From Spirochaetes bacterium RBG_16_49_21 (GTDB lineage Bacteria; Spirochaetota; UBA4802; UBA5550), in the NCBI GenBank assembly GCA_001829495.1, contig MIBJ01000079.1, positions 4,820 to 63,795 of the forward strand: a stretch of DNA of 58,976 nt. Reading direction: 5' to 3'. Position 1 is the first letter of the stretch. Each line of letters begins with the position of its first letter. The notes below the pieces were generated by a model that worked only from the letters and a program-made list of their open reading frames with translations, was not told the origin of the DNA and did not search any database. Both the position numbers and the translations under genes were made by a program. Of this stretch, positions 44,790 to 55,270 are shown in pieces.

Positions 44790-46252
44790 ATGACTGATCT
44801 GGTGAATTTAAAAAAAAGTGAACTGGTTGAACGGATAAAGGAGCTTGAAGGCCAGGTACGGCAGCTCGATGACAACAAGCATCTCAGCTCGCTCCTGAAT
44901 AATATCCGGACCATCGTTATTCTCGCCAATTCCCATGGTGAATTCAACTACATAACGCCCTCATTCGAATGGTTCATAGGATATCGAATGGAGGATCTGG
45001 GCAGGAGAAAATTCATAAATTACGTTCATCCTGATGACGTTGATAGAATCGAAGCCGTATTCCGGGTGGCGCTGAATCTTGAGGGATCCTCGCTCAATTT
45101 TCCCGAGTTCCGCTTCCGGCATAAACGGGGAGCATGGATATACCTGGAGGGGGATATAAACAACCGGATCCACGATCCCTCGATCGGGGGCCTGGTGCTG
45201 AACCTGTATGACGTGACCCAAAAGAAGCTTTTCGAGCTGGACTACGCACGGCTCCTCGGCGCCATACGCACCTCGTCGGACAGCTTCATGCTGAGCGACA
45301 ATGACGGGAATATCGTATTCGTCAACGACGCGGCAATGAAGATACTGGGCACCACCAAAAGCGAATTGATCGGCACGAATATTTCATCCTACATACATGA
45401 AGAAGATCTGCTGGAGGTGTTTGAGCAGGTAGGGTCGAATAGCGGGCATGTAAAGGGGGTGGAGCACCGGTTCATAACCGGTGACGAGACGGTCATACCG
45501 GTTGAGTCGAGCGTGGCGGTGATGAAGGACAGCGATAAAAAAAGTATCGGCTACGTGTACATCACCCGCGAGATCGGCGACCGCAAGAGGGTTGAGGATG
45601 AGATAGATAAATACCGGAATCATCTCGAGGAGCTCGTCGAGGCCCGTACCGCGGAGCTGAAGCAGAGCATGAAAAAGCTCAGGAATACCCTCGAGGGGAT
45701 CATACAATCCATGGGATATGTTCTGGAATCGAGGGATCAGTACACCGCCGGACATCAGCGGAGGGTCACGGAGGTCGCATGCGAGATCGCCAAGGTCATG
45801 GGACTGTCCGAGAACATCATCGAAGGCATCCGCATGGCGAGCATGATCCATGACGTGGGGAAGATCTATGTGCCGTCCGAGATATTAAACAAGCACGGGA
45901 AGCTCGATGACGCCGAGTTCATGCTCATAAAAAAACATCCCCAGGTCGGCTATGATATTCTGAAATCGATCGATTTTCCCTGGCCCATTGCCGAGATCGT
46001 GTACCAGCATCATGAAAAGCTGAATCGCTCCGGCTACCCGCGCGGTCTGGAGGGAGACGAGATACTTCTCGAGGCTAAAATACTCTGCGTGGCGGATGTC
46101 GTTGAGGCCATGACCGTCGACCGGCCGTATAAGGTCGGGCTCGGCCTCGACTCGGCCCTCGAGGAGCTGGAAATGAATCAGGGATTGCTCTATGATTCTC
46201 AGGTTGTCACCGCGTGCATAACCCTTTTCCGAAACCACGGATACCGGTTTAA

Positions 46253-46256
<4 letters not shown>
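44790..46256 (+). CDS. PAS-PAS-HD-GYP signalling protein
   Basis: 488 residues, no transmembrane helix. An N-terminal coiled coil (KKSELVERIKELEGQVRQL), PAS 1 (ILANSHGEFNYITPSFEWFI to GLVLNLYDVTQKK), PAS 2 (MLSDNDGNIVFVNDAAMKIL to TREIGDRKR), a coiled-coil linker, then HD-GYP: GHQRRVTEVACEIAKVMGL, MASMIHDVGKIYVPSEIL (HD) and HHEKLNRSGYPRGL (GYP). The family degrades cyclic-di-GMP. The 3' end overlaps pepA by 4 bp. Confidence 0.9.
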
Positions 46257-47728
<1,472 letters not shown>

Positions 47729-47821
47729 GTCCGCTTTCCTGATTTATTATTAAATGAATATAACAAGCAATAGTTTTTGATTCAAGATTTTTTTCATGCC
47801 GCCCCGCCCGGAGCAGGCACA

Positions 47822-49909
47822 TCACGCAGGATCAAAATCAATAATCATTCTCTCGATCTCGACGCTTGTAAGCCGGACCGTTATTTTATCTCCGATCCTG
47901 AAGCGCCTGCCGAAGCGTTTTCCCACGACCGTGTATTCATCCTCCTTGACCAGGTAGAAGTCATCGGTCAGAACCCAGAGAGGCACCATGCCGTCTATGG
48001 GCGCGTCGGCGAGCGTCACGTAAAATCCGTACCGGGACACGCCGCTCACCATCGCCTGAAACACCTCTCCCACGCGGTCCTTCATCAGCCGGCACGATTT
48101 GATTTTGACAAAATCCCGCTCCGCGGACTGAGCCACCCGCTCCATGTCCGAGCTCTTATCACCGATGAAGATGAGCTCGTCCAGGGAATAGGGGGAGGCT
48201 GTTTTGTCCATGAGGCTTTTAAGGCAGCGGTGCACCACCAGATCGGGGTAGCGCCTGATGGGCGAGGTAAAGTGCGTGTAGTCGGCGAACCCGAGCCCGA
48301 AGTGGCCTTCCGGGCTGGCTCCGTAGTACGCCTGCATCAGCGATTTCAGGATGATCAGATTCACGACGTGCTCGATCTCGGTTCCCGCTATGGCGCGGAT
48401 CACCTTCTGAATATTCGCCCCTGCGCTGCCGGTGGTCCTGAACGGAATGTTCATCTGCCTCAAGAAATTTTTGAGCGACAGGAGCGATTCCGCACTTACC
48501 GCCTCGTGGTTGCGGTAGAGGGAGGGGACACCCGCTTGCCGCAGCGCGCGGGAAACAATCACATTGGCGCAGAGCATGAACTCTTCGATGATCTGGTGGC
48601 TTTTGAGCCGCTCGATGTACTGGATATCGGTGACGACATTGTTTTCATAGATGAGGGCTTCGTCGGTCAGGTTGAGCTCCAGGCTTCCCTCGGCGATTCT
48701 CTTGGAATGGAGCAGGGCCGTAAGCTCGTACATAACAGCCAGCATGTCGTGCAGGCGGCTTTTTTCTCCCGACGCCAGTAGCTCGTCTGCGCGGTTGTAG
48801 GTGAGCCGCTTGGCGACCCGTATGGTGCCGCGGTGGAAAGAATGCCCGCGTATCTCTCCGCCGCGGTCGATGCGCATCTCGACCGAGAGGGTAAGCCGGT
48901 CGACCCCTTCCCTGAGGGAGCAGAGGTCGTTGGAGAGGACTTCGGGCAGCATGGGGATCACCCTGTTCCCCAGGTAATAGCTCGTTCCCCGGTTCAGGGC
49001 CTCCCGGTCGAGGTCGGAGTCCCTGCGCACGTGGGCCGATACGTCGGCGATATGGACGTAGAGGAGGTATCCCGCATCGTCCTTCTCTATTGATATTGCG
49101 TCGTCGAAATCCTTGGCGTTTTCGCCGTCTATGGTAACGGTGAGGAGCCGGGTGTAGTCTTTTCGTCTGCCGGGATCATGCACAAGGTTCCGCACGTCCG
49201 ACAATTCGGGGTAATCCCGGTGCGGGGCCGGAAGGGAATGCTTCATCACGATCCGGTCCAGATCGTACCGGTCGTCGTCGGGCGAAAATAGGCTTATAAC
49301 GCTGCAGCGCTGCCGATCCCTGATAAAGCCCTGCTCAAGCCTCACGAGCGCCATGTCTCCGGGTTCGGGCGCCGTTTCGGTCAGGGGGGAGCAGACCTCC
49401 TGGCTTCCGGGAACGTCGAGAAGATTATAAATTACGAGATCGCGCGCCGTGTGAACGACTTTCGCGAAATACTGATCACGGTCGCGCTGCATGATTTTCT
49501 GAACCGCGCCGTAGAAAATGCCTTTTCGCAAGTCAATAATCTCGGCGGAAACCAGATCGTTGTTGCGCGCGCTCGCGGTGTCCTCCTTTCGTATGACGAC
49601 TTCATCGTCGCCGATCGAAAGCGTCCCGTTGCCGGAGGTGTTGATCCGTATTTTACCCTCTAAGATGAATGAATGAATTCTTCGGTAATGGTTTTTTTTC
49701 CGTTTGACCAGTCCGGCTGCAACGATCCCTTCTACTGTTTCTTCGAGTATGGATGCGTCTTGTTCCGGGCTGTGCGGTTTCGCCTTCTTTCCTTTCCTCT
49801 TTCTCTTTTCAGCAGGGCGGCCGATCAATTCATCAATGAGCTCTTTTCTGGTAAAATCACCGGTTTTGGATTTTATAGCGGCTATAATTTTTTTTGAGAA
49901 GGCCGGCAT
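47822..49909 (-). CDS. rnr: Ribonuclease R
   Basis: 695 residues. An N-terminal winged-helix part (FTRKELIDELIGR) is followed by a Lys-rich linker (KRKRKGKKAKPHSP), cold-shock domains (RINTSGNGTLSIGDDEVVI) and the RNB catalytic domain: TIDGENAKDFDDAISIEKDD with the metal-binding Asp cluster, YVHIADVSAHV, and HFTSPIRRYPDLVVHR. A C-terminal S1 domain ends VRLTSVEIERMIIDFDPA. It is a processive 3'-5' exoribonuclease. It follows the coiled-coil gene by 8 bp. Confidence 0.94.
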   Translation of the reverse strand: MPAFSKKIIAAIKSKTGDFTRKELIDELIGRPAEKRKRKGKKAKPHSPEQDASILEETVEGIVAAGLVKRKKNHYRRIHSFILEGKIRINTSGNGTLSIGDDEVVIRKEDTASARNNDLVSAEIIDLRKGIFYGAVQKIMQRDRDQYFAKVVHTARDLVIYNLLDVPGSQEVCSPLTETAPEPGDMALVRLEQGFIRDRQRCSVISLFSPDDDRYDLDRIVMKHSLPAPHRDYPELSDVRNLVHDPGRRKDYTRLLTVTIDGENAKDFDDAISIEKDDAGYLLYVHIADVSAHVRRDSDLDREALNRGTSYYLGNRVIPMLPEVLSNDLCSLREGVDRLTLSVEMRIDRGGEIRGHSFHRGTIRVAKRLTYNRADELLASGEKSRLHDMLAVMYELTALLHSKRIAEGSLELNLTDEALIYENNVVTDIQYIERLKSHQIIEEFMLCANVIVSRALRQAGVPSLYRNHEAVSAESLLSLKNFLRQMNIPFRTTGSAGANIQKVIRAIAGTEIEHVVNLIILKSLMQAYYGASPEGHFGLGFADYTHFTSPIRRYPDLVVHRCLKSLMDKTASPYSLDELIFIGDKSSDMERVAQSAERDFVKIKSCRLMKDRVGEVFQAMVSGVSRYGFYVTLADAPIDGMVPLWVLTDDFYLVKEDEYTVVGKRFGRRFRIGDKITVRLTSVEIERMIIDFDPA

Positions 49910-49917
49910 GGAAACGA

Positions 49918-50244
49918 TTATTGTGCGCCTCCCGATTTTTTAGAACCGGCCTCGGATTTTATTTTTTCTATCTTGTCCCTCTTCGTCCGGATCTGCTTTT
50001 TCAAATCATCGATTCTATCTTTCAATTCCTTGAGCTTCGATTCATCGAGATTCACGGAAGCCGCGCCGCTTTCAATCTTGGCGAGCACGAACCGGCCCAC
50101 CTCTTTCTCCGCTATTCCGATATCGAGCTCAAGCCTCTTGATGTCGATATTGAGCTTTGTGATCTTCGCCAGCTCTTCCGTCTTGTTTATCAGAAGCTCC
50201 CCGTATCTCATGATGGTTTCGCCCGCTTCCTTGAATATACCCAT
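49918..50244 (-). CDS. Coiled-coil hypothetical protein
   Basis: 108 residues, nearly all heptad-like helix (LNIDIKRLELDIGIAEKEVG, KELKDRIDDLKKQIRTKRDK). AGGAG lies about 6 bases before the start. No family recognised. It precedes rnr in the same direction and is probably co-transcribed. Confidence 0.65.
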   Translation of the reverse strand: MGIFKEAGETIMRYGELLINKTEELAKITKLNIDIKRLELDIGIAEKEVGRFVLAKIESGAASVNLDESKLKELKDRIDDLKKQIRTKRDKIEKIKSEAGSKKSGGAQ

Positions 50245-50460
50245 GATTTTCTCCTGCGCTTTTCGATGTCAGCTGTCGGCTGCGTTAGGATGTATATACA
50301 AAAAATCATTTTCCCTGTCAATACAAAAGTGGCGTATTGTTTTTAAGGTACGATAATGATGGCGGTATATGAAGCAACCTGTTGCGCAAACTCGATCTCC
50401 ATGATAACGTCAATATTTTTTCGCACATTTATTTAAATCCCCGATCATTGGACTTAATAT

Positions 50461-50706
50461 CTATGCAACTGAATCTAAATCAATTCCATTCAATAAAGAC
50501 ATATTCAAATACTTTCTTGAACTCCAGGTCGATGACGCCACATGACGTAACCGGGCCGCGACCAGCATGAGGGCCGATTCCCATACCGTTCAATAATCGC
50601 TGTCTCAAAAGTGACTTTACGAAGTTTGGGAACTTTCAACGTAACCTCACCGCTTTTAGCAGGCGGCGGATAGGGCGATACAACGCGCGGTAATTCGATT
50701 TCCCCC
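50461..50706 (-). pseudogene. IS256-family transposase remnant
   Basis: Two frames hold transposase pieces joined by a deletion and frameshift. The first reads GEVTLKVPKLRKVTFETAII then ERY, a central IS256-type block; the second, ALMLVAARLRHVASSTWSSR then KYLNMSLL, is the usual C-terminus, ending at a stop at 50461-50463. The DDE core between them is gone. No terminal repeats were identified. Confidence 0.7.
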
Positions 50707-50829
50707 TAAAATGTAACAAAAGTCTTCTATAGTCGGTAAGGGGCGAGATAGGTCCGGACTATTCCCGATTTTGCGAAAATTGCCGATTTTGACGTATCCG
50801 GTGGTGACAGAGAGGCCGTTTCTATTGAT

Positions 50830-50931
50830 CCTGGCTCTCGTGGGGGTGAAATCTCCCGATCGTTATCCCGTCCGTAGTGCCACGACCGGGAATAAAACTG
50901 CTATTAAATTCCTATAGGTAGTGCAGCCAGG
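50830..50931. other. Region with nested inverted repeats, possible structured RNA
   Basis: CCTGGCT (50830-50836) can pair with AGCCAGG (50925-50931). Within are ACTGC/GTAGT with TAT/ATA (50897-50922), and a GGGG/CTCCC-type hairpin near 50850. This lies just upstream of the attC-like site and terminator. It may be mobile-element end sequence rather than an RNA gene. Confidence 0.3.
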
Positions 50932-50945
50932 GAGGTGGTTTCGTC

Positions 50946-51065
50946 CAACAAAGTCTTAACATAGCTGCTTCCTGAGTAATTTGACTATCGGTGATTTTTT
51001 ACTAATCCGCTGATACGAATCAGCGGTTTTTTTTTCGGCAGCTACGTTAAGACTTCTAAATGTTG
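50946..51065 (+). repeat. attC-like imperfect palindrome 1
   Basis: Outer CAACA / TGTTG, then AAGTCTTAACATAGCTGC (50951-50968) opposed to GCAGCTACGTTAAGACTT. One mismatch and an unequal spacer give it the look of an integron recombination site (TCCAAC start, GTTGTGC end). The rho-independent terminator at 51007 lies in its loop. Confidence 0.5.
51007..51035. terminator. Rho-independent terminator
   Basis: CCGCTGAT (51007-51014), loop ACGA, ATCAGCGG (51019-51026), then nine T. It would end a rightward transcript; no gene of that orientation lies immediately upstream. Confidence 0.8.
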
Positions 51066-51084
51066 TGCACCGTTCGCAACCCCT
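51057..51084. repeat. 28-bp terminal inverted repeat, left copy
   Basis: Opposes 51848-51875. The two 28-bp arms differ at five positions, all transitions, and share TTCGCAACCCCT. They bound the hicAB module and overlap the ends of the attC-like sites. Confidence 0.7.
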
Positions 51085-51087
51085 GTA

Positions 51088-51543
51088 CTATAAATGTTTG
51101 TGTTTTGGTTTGTTATTAATAAATATTTCATCAATATTAAATTCAGGAAAAACTTCCTTAATTCGCGCTATAGTAGATAAATTAGGGTTAGCCTTTTTAG
51201 CAGATTCAAGCCTTTGATAACTATATATATTTTTCATGCCTAATAAATCTGCAACTTGGCGCTGGGATAGTCCCTTTTTTGAGCGAAATATTTTCATTTT
51301 CATGGCAAAAGCAATTTTAGGATCAACAGATATTTTAACAATATTTTTACCAATAATATTCCTTTGAGGTAAAGGAAAAGTCACCTTTGAATTTTCAGGT
51401 TCATTTAAATATAAATTTAAAGCTTCTTCCATATTCAAATATAATTGTTCCAGGGAATCAGCTTGGGTAACACATCCTTTCAATTCAATGGATTCAGCCC
51501 AATATCCATTAGGTTCTTTATGAATTTTAAAATGATAAAACAT
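51088..51543 (-). CDS. hicB: HicB-type antitoxin with HTH domain
   Basis: 151 residues. The N-terminal partial RNase-H-like HicB fold (YHFKIHKEPNGYWAESIELK, GCVTQADSLEQLYLNMEEAL) is followed by a Cro/C1-type HTH (KKGLSQRQVADLLGMKNIYS). It should neutralise HicA and repress the operon. The gene is clearly more AT-rich than the core region. It starts 3 bases after the hicA stop; the RBS GGAG lies in the hicA 3' end. Confidence 0.88.
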   Translation of the reverse strand: MFYHFKIHKEPNGYWAESIELKGCVTQADSLEQLYLNMEEALNLYLNEPENSKVTFPLPQRNIIGKNIVKISVDPKIAFAMKMKIFRSKKGLSQRQVADLLGMKNIYSYQRLESAKKANPNLSTIARIKEVFPEFNIDEIFINNKPKHKHL

Positions 51544-51546
51544 ATA

Positions 51547-51726
51547 TTATTCTCCTTTAATTTTCTTTAGTAGATATAATTCTAACCCTTTTTTTAACTC
51601 TTTATGCATGGGGATAGTTTCTCTTTCACTATTTTTTCCTATAATAACATGACTTCCTTTAGTACGAAGAACTTTCCAGCCGGCCTTTTGGAATAGTTTA
51701 AGCATTTCCTTGCCGCTAACAGGCAT
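51547..51726 (-). CDS. hicA: HicA-type mRNA interferase toxin
   Basis: 59 residues: MPVSGKEMLKLFQKAGWKVL followed by RTKGSHVIIGKN (catalytic His of the dsRBD-like HicA fold) and ETIPMHKELKKG. HicA toxins cleave mRNA. It is first in the operon with HicB, the usual order. Confidence 0.88.
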   Translation of the reverse strand: MPVSGKEMLKLFQKAGWKVLRTKGSHVIIGKNSERETIPMHKELKKGLELYLLKKIKGE

Positions 51727-51762
51727 TAATTAACCTCTACTAATAATAGAATATATTGCTAC

Positions 51763-51807
51763 ACCAAATATAGTTGGTATTATGAAAAAGTCAAATGCTT
51801 TTCATAA
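51763..51807 (-). promoter_or_regulatory. hicAB promoter with two palindromes
   Basis: On the minus strand TTGACT (51794-51789), 16-base spacer, TATATT (51772-51767). One palindrome (ACCAAATATAGTTGGT, 51763-51778) covers the -10; another (TTATGAAAAAG / CTTTTCATAA, 51780-51807) covers the -35. Both are plausible HicB operators. Confidence 0.6.
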
Positions 51808-51847
51808 AGTTAATAATTAATTTTATTTATAGAAAAGATATTATGTA

Positions 51848-51875
51848 AGGGGTTGCGAATGGCGTATAACGTTTA
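51848..51875. repeat. 28-bp terminal inverted repeat, right copy
   Basis: Inverse partner of 51057-51084. Together they delimit an 819-bp module holding hicAB and its promoter. Confidence 0.7.
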
Positions 51876-51963
51876 GGAGTGTATCTTAATCCCGCGCAGG
51901 TTGAGGTACGCTCCCGAGTTGAACGAAGCCGCCTGAGCACCGACGCGGTTATTAATTGTTGGA
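51864..51963 (-). repeat. attC-like imperfect palindrome 2
   Basis: On the minus strand it begins TCCAACAA (51963) and ends GTTATAC (51864), like site 1 (TCCAACAA ... GTTGTGC) but in opposite orientation. An inner hairpin pairs ggagtgtatcttaatcc with ggttgaggtacgctcc through several G-U pairs. Confidence 0.45.
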
Positions 51964-52150
51964 GTTTAAATACAAAACAGGATTCGCGCAAGAATTATTT
52001 TTTACGTTGAAAAATAATCGCGCAGCATTATAAAAAGAGCTACTATCATCATGACATCACCCTTCAACATTCCCATCGCCATAGAATAAGAATCCTTCAC
52101 TGCCCGGTTATGCATGGAGTCGGGGTAAAGACGGCTTTCAGGCCGCGCCT

Positions 52151-52197
52151 CTCCCGCTGACTACGAACCATGTAGCAGAATAAATCACCGCACCGCC
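52151..52197 (+). repeat. 47-bp direct repeat, copy 1 (IS66 3' end)
   Basis: Identical to 58791-58837, where it encodes the last residues of an IS66-type transposase (LPLTTNHVAE then stop) plus 24 bp downstream. Here it stands alone beside the truncated IS91-type gene. Confidence 0.85.
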
Positions 52198-52956
52198 ATA
52201 AACGGACCATCAATCGGTACTAATGCGGGAGGGGAGCGGTATCGTGCCGGAACTAATATTTCCATAACGACGAGTCTCCCTTTTTTACAAACCGGGCATT
52301 GTGGAGGATCCCTGCCGGTTTTTTTCAGGAAAATATCGCGCCAGTCAGGAGAAATCTGTTCGGGGAGTGTGGCGACGTTATAAAATTCCCGGCAGGTGGC
52401 AATCGTTTTTCTTTTATTTCTGTGGGAAAGGATGCCATAATAGCGTATCCGGACGAAGCGATAGGGCACCACATGAAGCAAGAAACGACGCATAAATGAA
52501 TAGACGTCCATTATCTGCGCCGAAGTATTTCTCGTCCGCGCTGACGGAAAGCAGGGTTTCCCCGCACGCCTGGAACATGAGCGTGAACATGCTCCTCTTG
52601 TTTTTAAGTACGATTCGATTCAGCGCGTCGGGGAGCGTGAACACCACGTGGAAATAAGTAAAGGGGAGCACCTCTTTTTTGCGCTCAAGAATCCACTTCT
52701 CCTTTTTCATATGCTGGCATTGCGGGCAGTGCCGGTTTCTGCACGAGTTATATAGAACTACTTTATGGCCGCATGCATTACATTCTTCAATCCTTCCGCC
52801 GAGTTCTTCGGTTCTGCATATTGCAATCGAACGCATCACCTTTTGTTCCTGAAAAGTCGTACGGGGATATTTTTGTAGATAGGGCGCGCTTTTTTCCCTG
52901 AAGATTAAATTAACGGTCGGACGGTTCATTGAAGAACTTATCCGCATAAAAATCAA
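52185..52956 (-). pseudogene. IS91-family transposase, internally deleted
   Basis: The N-terminal part (likely start 52929; NRPTVNLIFREKSAPYLQKY) has the zinc-binding ECNACGHK and CRNRHCPQCQHMKKEKW of IS91 transposases. It runs to SADEKYFGA and then enters, in a shifted frame, the C-terminal SFMRRFLLHVVPYRFVRIRY and YGILSHRNKR block. The central HUH and Tyr catalytic region is absent, so it is non-functional. It partly overlaps the 3' end of the recombinase gene upstream. Confidence 0.8.
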
Positions 52957-53181
52957 GGGGGCTTCTCGCTATGATGTGTTCCTCGATTACGTGCGCATAG
53001 ACGAGAGTGGTGCTTAGATGTTTATGCCCGAGAAATTTCTGAAGCTGGAATATCCCGCTCCCTGCTTCGAGCATGTGTGTAGCGAAGGAATGGCGTAAGA
53101 TATGGATTCCCCCTTCTTTTCTGTGGACTGCACCCCTAAAACTGGAGTGACAAAAACAACAGTTTTAAGGAAAATGTGATC

Positions 53182-53532
53182 ATGATTAAAAGAACAAAAT
53201 ATACTGAAGAATTCAAGCGAAAAATAGGATTCGAGCTCGCCGCCGGAGTGACATCGGCAGGTGAACTATCCAAACGAGAGGGGATATCGACAACGACGCT
53301 CTACAAGTGGCGTGACGCAGCAATGAATACACAAATAACCCCTGACGAGAAAGAATTGATAGAGATGCGCAAGCGGCTTAAGGAGCTTGAAGAGACGGTG
53401 AGCGAACAGGCTTTAACGATTCACATTTTAAAAAAAACTCAAAAAATAATGGAACAGCTGAAGAGACAAGAGCGTTTATCCGGGAGTATCTCGCCCCACA
53501 CTTTGGGATCGGAAAAAGCTGCAAAGCGGTAG
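53182..53532 (+). CDS. IS3-family transposase OrfA
   Basis: About 116 residues from ATG 53182 (GTG 53176 is possible). An HTH of the IS3 OrfA kind (EFKRKIGFELAAGVTSAGEL, GISTTTLYKWRDAA) is followed by a leucine-zipper helix (ELIEMRKRLKELEETVSEQA). A TTTAAAA heptamer (53427-53433) in the 0 frame (T TTA AAA) fits programmed -1 frameshifting into the OrfB frame, which is open from there. Confidence 0.9.
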   Translation: MIKRTKYTEEFKRKIGFELAAGVTSAGELSKREGISTTTLYKWRDAAMNTQITPDEKELIEMRKRLKELEETVSEQALTIHILKKTQKIMEQLKRQERLSGSISPHTLGSEKAAKR

Positions 53533-53534
53533 AT

Positions 53535-54317
53535 ATGAACATATCAACATATTACTACAAACCGCAGTCGAGGATGTACGGCAAGGACGATGCAATTATC
53601 GCCGAAATACATGATATTCTTGAGTTGATCGCCGAGTCCGGATATCGTCCGGTGACGAAGGTATTGAAACGTACACAGACGATCAATCACAAGCGTGTGC
53701 AGCGTATCATGCGCGAGAACGGGCTTTTATGCCGTAAAACAAGGCGTTTTCAGACTGGAACAACCGACTCACGACATAGATATCGGAAGTATACGAACAT
53801 CGCAAAGGATGTAGTCACAACGGATATAAACCAGGTTGTAGTTGGCGATGTTACCGCATATGATATCCTCGGCAAGGACCATTATTGCGCATCGCTTATG
53901 GATCGGCATAACCGGGAAGTTATCGGAAGAGCTGTTTCCGATAAACATGATACCGCGCTCGTTCTTGCTGCGCTTGAAGATGCGTATTATAATCGACCGG
54001 ATCTTCGAGGCTGCATACATCATACCGATGCCGATGTTCGTTATTGTTCAGATGATTATATAAAACGTCTAACAGAATTAAAAATGGTAATTTCAATGTG
54101 CGCCGGTAATGCCTATGAAAACGCACATGCGGAATCGTTCAACAAAACTATCAAAAGGCAGGAGATCAATATTTCAGAATATGAGAGCAAGGAGGAATCG
54201 GCAAAATCTATTTTCAGGTTTATTGATACGTATAATTCATTTCGGCCTCATTCTTCACTCGGCGGTTTGACTCCCATCGCGTTTAGAACGGCTCAAAAAA
54301 TGAAAGCTAAAGTGTAA
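53535..54317 (+). CDS. IS3-family transposase OrfB (DDE integrase domain)
   Basis: 260 residues from the ATG, but the frame is open upstream (AFIREYLAPHFGIGKSCKAV precedes it), so the active product is probably the OrfAB fusion. Catalytic DDE residues: Asp in VVVGDVTAYDIL, Asp in GCIHHTDADVRYCS, Glu in ENAHAESFNKTIKRQE. The second motif reads HTDADVRY rather than the common HSDxGxQY. It ends with FRPHSSLGGLTPIAF. Confidence 0.93.
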   Translation: MNISTYYYKPQSRMYGKDDAIIAEIHDILELIAESGYRPVTKVLKRTQTINHKRVQRIMRENGLLCRKTRRFQTGTTDSRHRYRKYTNIAKDVVTTDINQVVVGDVTAYDILGKDHYCASLMDRHNREVIGRAVSDKHDTALVLAALEDAYYNRPDLRGCIHHTDADVRYCSDDYIKRLTELKMVISMCAGNAYENAHAESFNKTIKRQEINISEYESKEESAKSIFRFIDTYNSFRPHSSLGGLTPIAFRTAQKMKAKV

Positions 54318-55092
54318 TTCTTATTTACAGTTTTAGGGGGTCACTCCACTGATCCCGGATTTTTGTTTTGCGGATGCGTACGCGTGCTGGACTGCTCGTA
54401 TTGAGATAGGCGAGTCTTTCTTTTTTCCAGAGAAGAGCCACTCCTCGGGCCGGTACGCTTTCCAGTACTTTTCCAACTGTTTAAGGCAGTTATCGGAAAG
54501 AATCGCATACCGGTCCTTGTGTCCTTTTGCCTGGCGGACCGAGATGCGCATTATGCTTCTTTTAATATCTGTAAGTTTAAGACTAACGATCTCTCCGACT
54601 CTTAAGTCCGAGGAATACGCGAGCATGAGTATGGTTCTGTGTTTTAAGTTATCTGCGGAGTTTATTATCCTCGATACCTCTTCCACAGAAAAGATTGTCG
54701 GCAGCTTTTTTTTCTTTTTTTGGTGCGGGATGTTCTCAACTTCCATTGGTCTCGAGAGAGTCTGCGAGAAGAAATAGCATATCGCGCTTCTTGCCTGCCT
54801 GAGTGATGACTCTGAAAGCTTTCTTTCTTTGATGAGGTGAAACAGATAATCTTTGATTACTTCTTTTGTTATTTCACCCGGGTCTAACGGGGTGAATTTT
54901 AGAAACCAAATAAGATTACGGGGTAATACGTTTTTTGCGTTCTCGGGCTGAATCCTTTGAGCGCGAGATCGCGTTCGTAGTTCTTTAACAGGTTTTCTTT
55001 CATACGTTGAATCCTCCTGTAAATTTAGATTAACTTTATAGAGGATTCTATGTAGGTGTTATGGATTATTGAAAGATTTTATTCGCCGAGTA

Positions 55093-55123
55093 AATAAAGC
55101 CGCCGCCTTCAGGCGGCTTTATT
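55093..55123. terminator. Perfect hairpin, bidirectional terminator-like
   Basis: AATAAAGCCGCC (55093-55104), loop GCCTTCA, GGCGGCTTTATT (55112-55123). T-rich on both strands after the stem. Confidence 0.65.
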
Positions 55124-55256
55124 CAACGTTCAAGCGTAGCCGACGTTTTCACCGCAGCGAAAGCGGAGGTGAAAATGTGCCGGAGCGCCGTCTTCCTCCC
55201 TTGGCGCGGAGGCCGAGCGACCGCTAGGGAGCGAAGCGGCTCACGCTATGTTGTGC
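55124..55256 (+). repeat. attC-like imperfect palindrome 3
   Basis: Begins CAACGTTCAAGCGTAGCC and ends GGCTCACGCTATGTTGTGC; the arms pair with bulges. Inside is a long hairpin (acgttttcaccgc / gcggaggtgaaaatgt). The 3' end GTTGTGC equals that of site 1. Confidence 0.45.
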
Positions 55257-55270
55257 GCAGCGCCATGTGG

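Larger units (their letters stand above)
53124..54348 (+). mobile_element. IS3-family insertion sequence, 1225 bp
   Basis: Imperfect 21-bp inverted repeats TGGACTGCACCCCTAAAACTG (left, first 20 quoted in part) and its right partner ending TCACTCCA. A 3-bp target duplication CTG flanks both ends. Contains orfA and orfB with a slippery site; appears complete. It interrupts the tyrosine recombinase gene. Confidence 0.92.
52910..55003 (-). pseudogene. Tyrosine recombinase, frameshifted and interrupted by an IS3-family element
   Basis: Starts at ATG 55003 (KENLLKNYERDLALKGFSPR). It shifts frame near KTYY, continues RNLIWFLKFTPLDPGEITKE and PTIFSVEEVSRIINSADNL, then LAYSSDLRVGEIVSLKLTDI (catalytic Arg). 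It is broken at 54349 and resumes at 53123 with GGIHILRHSFATHMLEAGS (HxxR) and LGHKHLSTTLVYAH (His and Tyr), stopping at 52910. Apart from the insertion and one frameshift all catalytic residues are present. Such recombinases accompany some IS91-type elements. Confidence 0.85.

Noticed and set aside
47777..48781. 334-codon open frame on the plus strand
   Set aside because: Antisense to the RNB domain of rnr; composition is that of a mirror frame in GC-rich DNA.
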